Of a DNA stretch of 14,310 nucleotides, positions 12,983 to 14,310 are shown in pieces (the stretch's first letter is position 1; every line of letters begins with the position of its first letter). The translations under genes were made by a program, and so were the position numbers. Below the pieces are notes generated by a model. It saw only the letters and a program-made list of their open reading frames with translations, did not search any database and was not told the origin of the DNA. Location of the stretch: assembly GCA_900544755.1 (NCBI GenBank), contig UQWQ01000057.1, positions 1-14,310 on the forward strand, in the 5' to 3' direction. This DNA comes from an uncultured Collinsella sp. (lineage in GTDB: Bacteria > Actinomycetota > Coriobacteriia > Coriobacteriales > Coriobacteriaceae).

Positions 12983-14167
12983 GTGATCTGCCCGCATTGC
13001 CTTAAGACTATCGAGGACGGCGCCTCGTTCTGCCCCTACTGCAACGCCTATGTGGGTCCGGGCGATGGTCCCGAGCACACCGAGTTCGTGTTCTGTGAGG
13101 GCTGCGGTGCCCGTCTTTCTCCGCATGATCGTACGTGCCCCAAATGCGGACGCCCCGCTCCGGGTATCCTCTCCGAGGACGCGGCAGCATCCGACCTGGC
13201 AGCGGGCCGCACGGCGGGCTTTCCGCGCCTAACGCAAGAGCAGATCGATACCGAGGTGCCGCATGCGCCGGCCTCTGCCGCTGCGGTGCTTTCGGACGCC
13301 GCCGACCCCAATGAGACCTGCGTGCTGCCAGCTTTCGATAAGGATTTCGGTATCCCCAAGGTCGATATTCCCACGCCCGTTTCCCTGCATGACGATGCTC
13401 AAAAACCCAAGCGCAAGGTGCACCCCGACGAGGACGCCTATCACAAGCATAAGCGTCATATCCCCAAGCCGCTTATCGTCATCGCGGTCCTTGCCGTCGT
13501 TTGCGGCGGTGCCTATTGGTTCGTGACGACCGATCCCATGGGTGTCATGCCCGGCTTCTACGACCAGTTTGGCCAAGCTGCACAGACCACCTTCCCCACG
13601 CGCCAAAAGGGCGAGGCCACTGAGGACGATACCAAGCAGGACGATTCTGCGGAGGTGGTCCAGGAAGAAACCGTGCTCACCGATGATCAGCTCTATACCA
13701 GGCTCGACGGTCTGTATCAGACCATCGTGTCCTACGCTGACGAGGACCAGATCGGCGAGGTCATCGATTCCTTTAACAACGGCTATCTCCGAACGCCGCT
13801 GTCCACCCGTCAGGAGCTGTCGCAGAGTGCCTACGCCCTGCGTGACCAGATAAAAAAGACGCAAGATGAGCTTAACAACCTGAAAGTACAGGACGATACG
13901 GTCTATGCGGACGACATCGCCCACTTAAAGCAGCTTGCCGAGTGGATGTACGAGCGCGTCGACGTGATCTGCCAGAGCTGGGACATCTCGCTGGCCATTC
14001 CTGATGGTGAGTCGATGAGTTCCCACCAAAGCGATATTCTGGCGCCCATCGCACAGGGCGGCAACAGCGCGCTGAATCAGTACGAACGTGGGCTCCTGGA
14101 AGCCGCAGCAGCGTTCCTAAAATTAGTTCGCCATAGTCGGCATAACCTACGTGCGCAATTGATGTAA
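12983..14167 (+). CDS. Double zinc-ribbon single-pass membrane protein of unknown function
   Basis: The frame encodes 394 residues. Two zinc ribbons occupy the N-terminus: Cys3, Cys6, Cys17 and Cys20, then Cys38, Cys41, Cys52 and Cys55. A low-complexity acidic/proline linker and a Lys/Arg/His-rich stretch (141-160) lead to one membrane segment (about 163-181). The remaining 210 residues, with a probable helical/coiled region (about 235-330), would lie outside. The layout is seen in many uncharacterised actinobacterial and firmicute proteins; I do not recognise a function. I chose GTG 12983 because GAGGA precedes it by 4 nt and the ribbon starts at once; TTG 12962 is in frame upstream. The last 25 or so codons look non-coding (rare CTA, TTA, AGT, CGG). 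In the +1 frame the protein would end in SWKPQQRS at a TAA (14118-14120), suggesting a 1-nt frameshift near 14090. Confidence 0.8.
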   Translation: MICPHCLKTIEDGASFCPYCNAYVGPGDGPEHTEFVFCEGCGARLSPHDRTCPKCGRPAPGILSEDAAASDLAAGRTAGFPRLTQEQIDTEVPHAPASAAAVLSDAADPNETCVLPAFDKDFGIPKVDIPTPVSLHDDAQKPKRKVHPDEDAYHKHKRHIPKPLIVIAVLAVVCGGAYWFVTTDPMGVMPGFYDQFGQAAQTTFPTRQKGEATEDDTKQDDSAEVVQEETVLTDDQLYTRLDGLYQTIVSYADEDQIGEVIDSFNNGYLRTPLSTRQELSQSAYALRDQIKKTQDELNNLKVQDDTVYADDIAHLKQLAEWMYERVDVICQSWDISLAIPDGESMSSHQSDILAPIAQGGNSALNQYERGLLEAAAAFLKLVRHSRHNLRAQLM

Positions 14168-14188
14168 GCCCGTGCTTATTGCTACAAT
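14159..14188 (+). promoter_or_regulatory. Promoter of the downstream peptidyl-prolyl isomerase gene
   Basis: TTGATG (14159-14164) and TACAAT (14183-14188) are 18 nt apart, each close to consensus. Transcription would start near 14195, about 33 nt before the ATG. The -35 box overlaps the last codons of the zinc-ribbon frame as currently read, a further hint that this stretch is really intergenic. Confidence 0.7.
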
Positions 14189-14227
14189 TCGTACAAATAT
14201 GCTTTAAACGCACGAGGAAGGAACCAC

Positions 14228-14310
14228 ATGTTTGGTTTTAAGAAAGAGCTCTACACGCCCGAGTATCAGCTTGCCGGCGACGAGTGCGCCGTTATCGAGA
14301 CGTCGAAGGG
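14228..14310 (+). CDS. Probable cyclophilin-type peptidyl-prolyl cis-trans isomerase (5' end only)
   Basis: Only the first 27 codons are present before the window ends. A strong AGGAAGGA ribosome site stands about 5 nt before the ATG. After a short lead (MFGFKKELYTPEYQLAGDE) the sequence CAVIETSKG matches the first beta strand of bacterial cyclophilins, which typically begin with AxIETSKGxI. Such enzymes speed prolyl isomerisation during protein folding. There is no signal peptide in what can be seen, so a cytosolic form is likely. The call rests on a short motif. It has its own promoter. Confidence 0.65.
   Translation, partial: MFGFKKELYTPEYQLAGDECAVIETSK

Noticed and set aside
1..14310. 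Mobile elements, CRISPR arrays, prophage or toxin-antitoxin genes
   Set aside because: No transposase, integrase, repeat-spacer array, phage gene or paired small genes were found on either strand. The tRNA-Arg 3' end is not repeated as an attachment site elsewhere in the window, apart from the loosely similar first 11 bases.

Overview
The window is high-GC bacterial chromosome (roughly 60% or more GC, strong G/C third-position bias). Gene content, start-site style (AAAGGAG-type ribosome sites, some GTG starts) and protein sequences fit an actinobacterium of class Coriobacteriia, most likely Collinsella or a close relative. The taxon is inferred from general familiarity, not from a search.

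Layout. Positions 1-163 hold the end of an upstream plus-strand transcription unit (terminator at 25-56) facing the terminator of a long minus-strand operon (hairpin 91-121). From 9804 down to 1367 the minus strand carries a compact aromatic amino acid operon in the order aroF (DAHP synthase), tyrA, aroB, aroA, aroC, pheA, an aroE-aroK fusion and aroQ. glf (UDP-galactopyranose mutase) follows at 1288-164. Junctions from aroF to the aroE-aroK gene are tight: a 7-nt overlap, gaps of 0, 1 and 3 nt, and two gaps of about 40 nt. A strong hairpin separates the fusion gene from aroQ.

All seven steps from erythrose-4-phosphate plus phosphoenolpyruvate to chorismate are encoded (aroF, aroB, aroQ, aroE, aroK, aroA, aroC). 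The committed steps to phenylalanine (pheA) and tyrosine (tyrA) are also here; no tryptophan-branch gene or aminotransferase is present. The 5' leader of this operon (9805-9890) holds an intrinsic-terminator hairpin lying inside a 20-codon reading frame whose Tyr codon directly precedes the hairpin. This looks like an undescribed attenuator and is the most interesting regulatory candidate in the window.

The plus strand from about 9968 carries a tRNA-Arg(CCG) gene with a clear promoter and terminator. Next are a cation-transporting P-type ATPase of the Exp7/CtpE-like kind with a long lysine/arginine-rich tail, then a membrane protein with two N-terminal zinc ribbons whose 3' end looks frameshifted. 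Last, with its own promoter, is the start of a cyclophilin-type peptidyl-prolyl isomerase cut by the window edge. No mobile element, CRISPR array or phage gene was seen, and no gene-free stretch exceeds about 205 bases.
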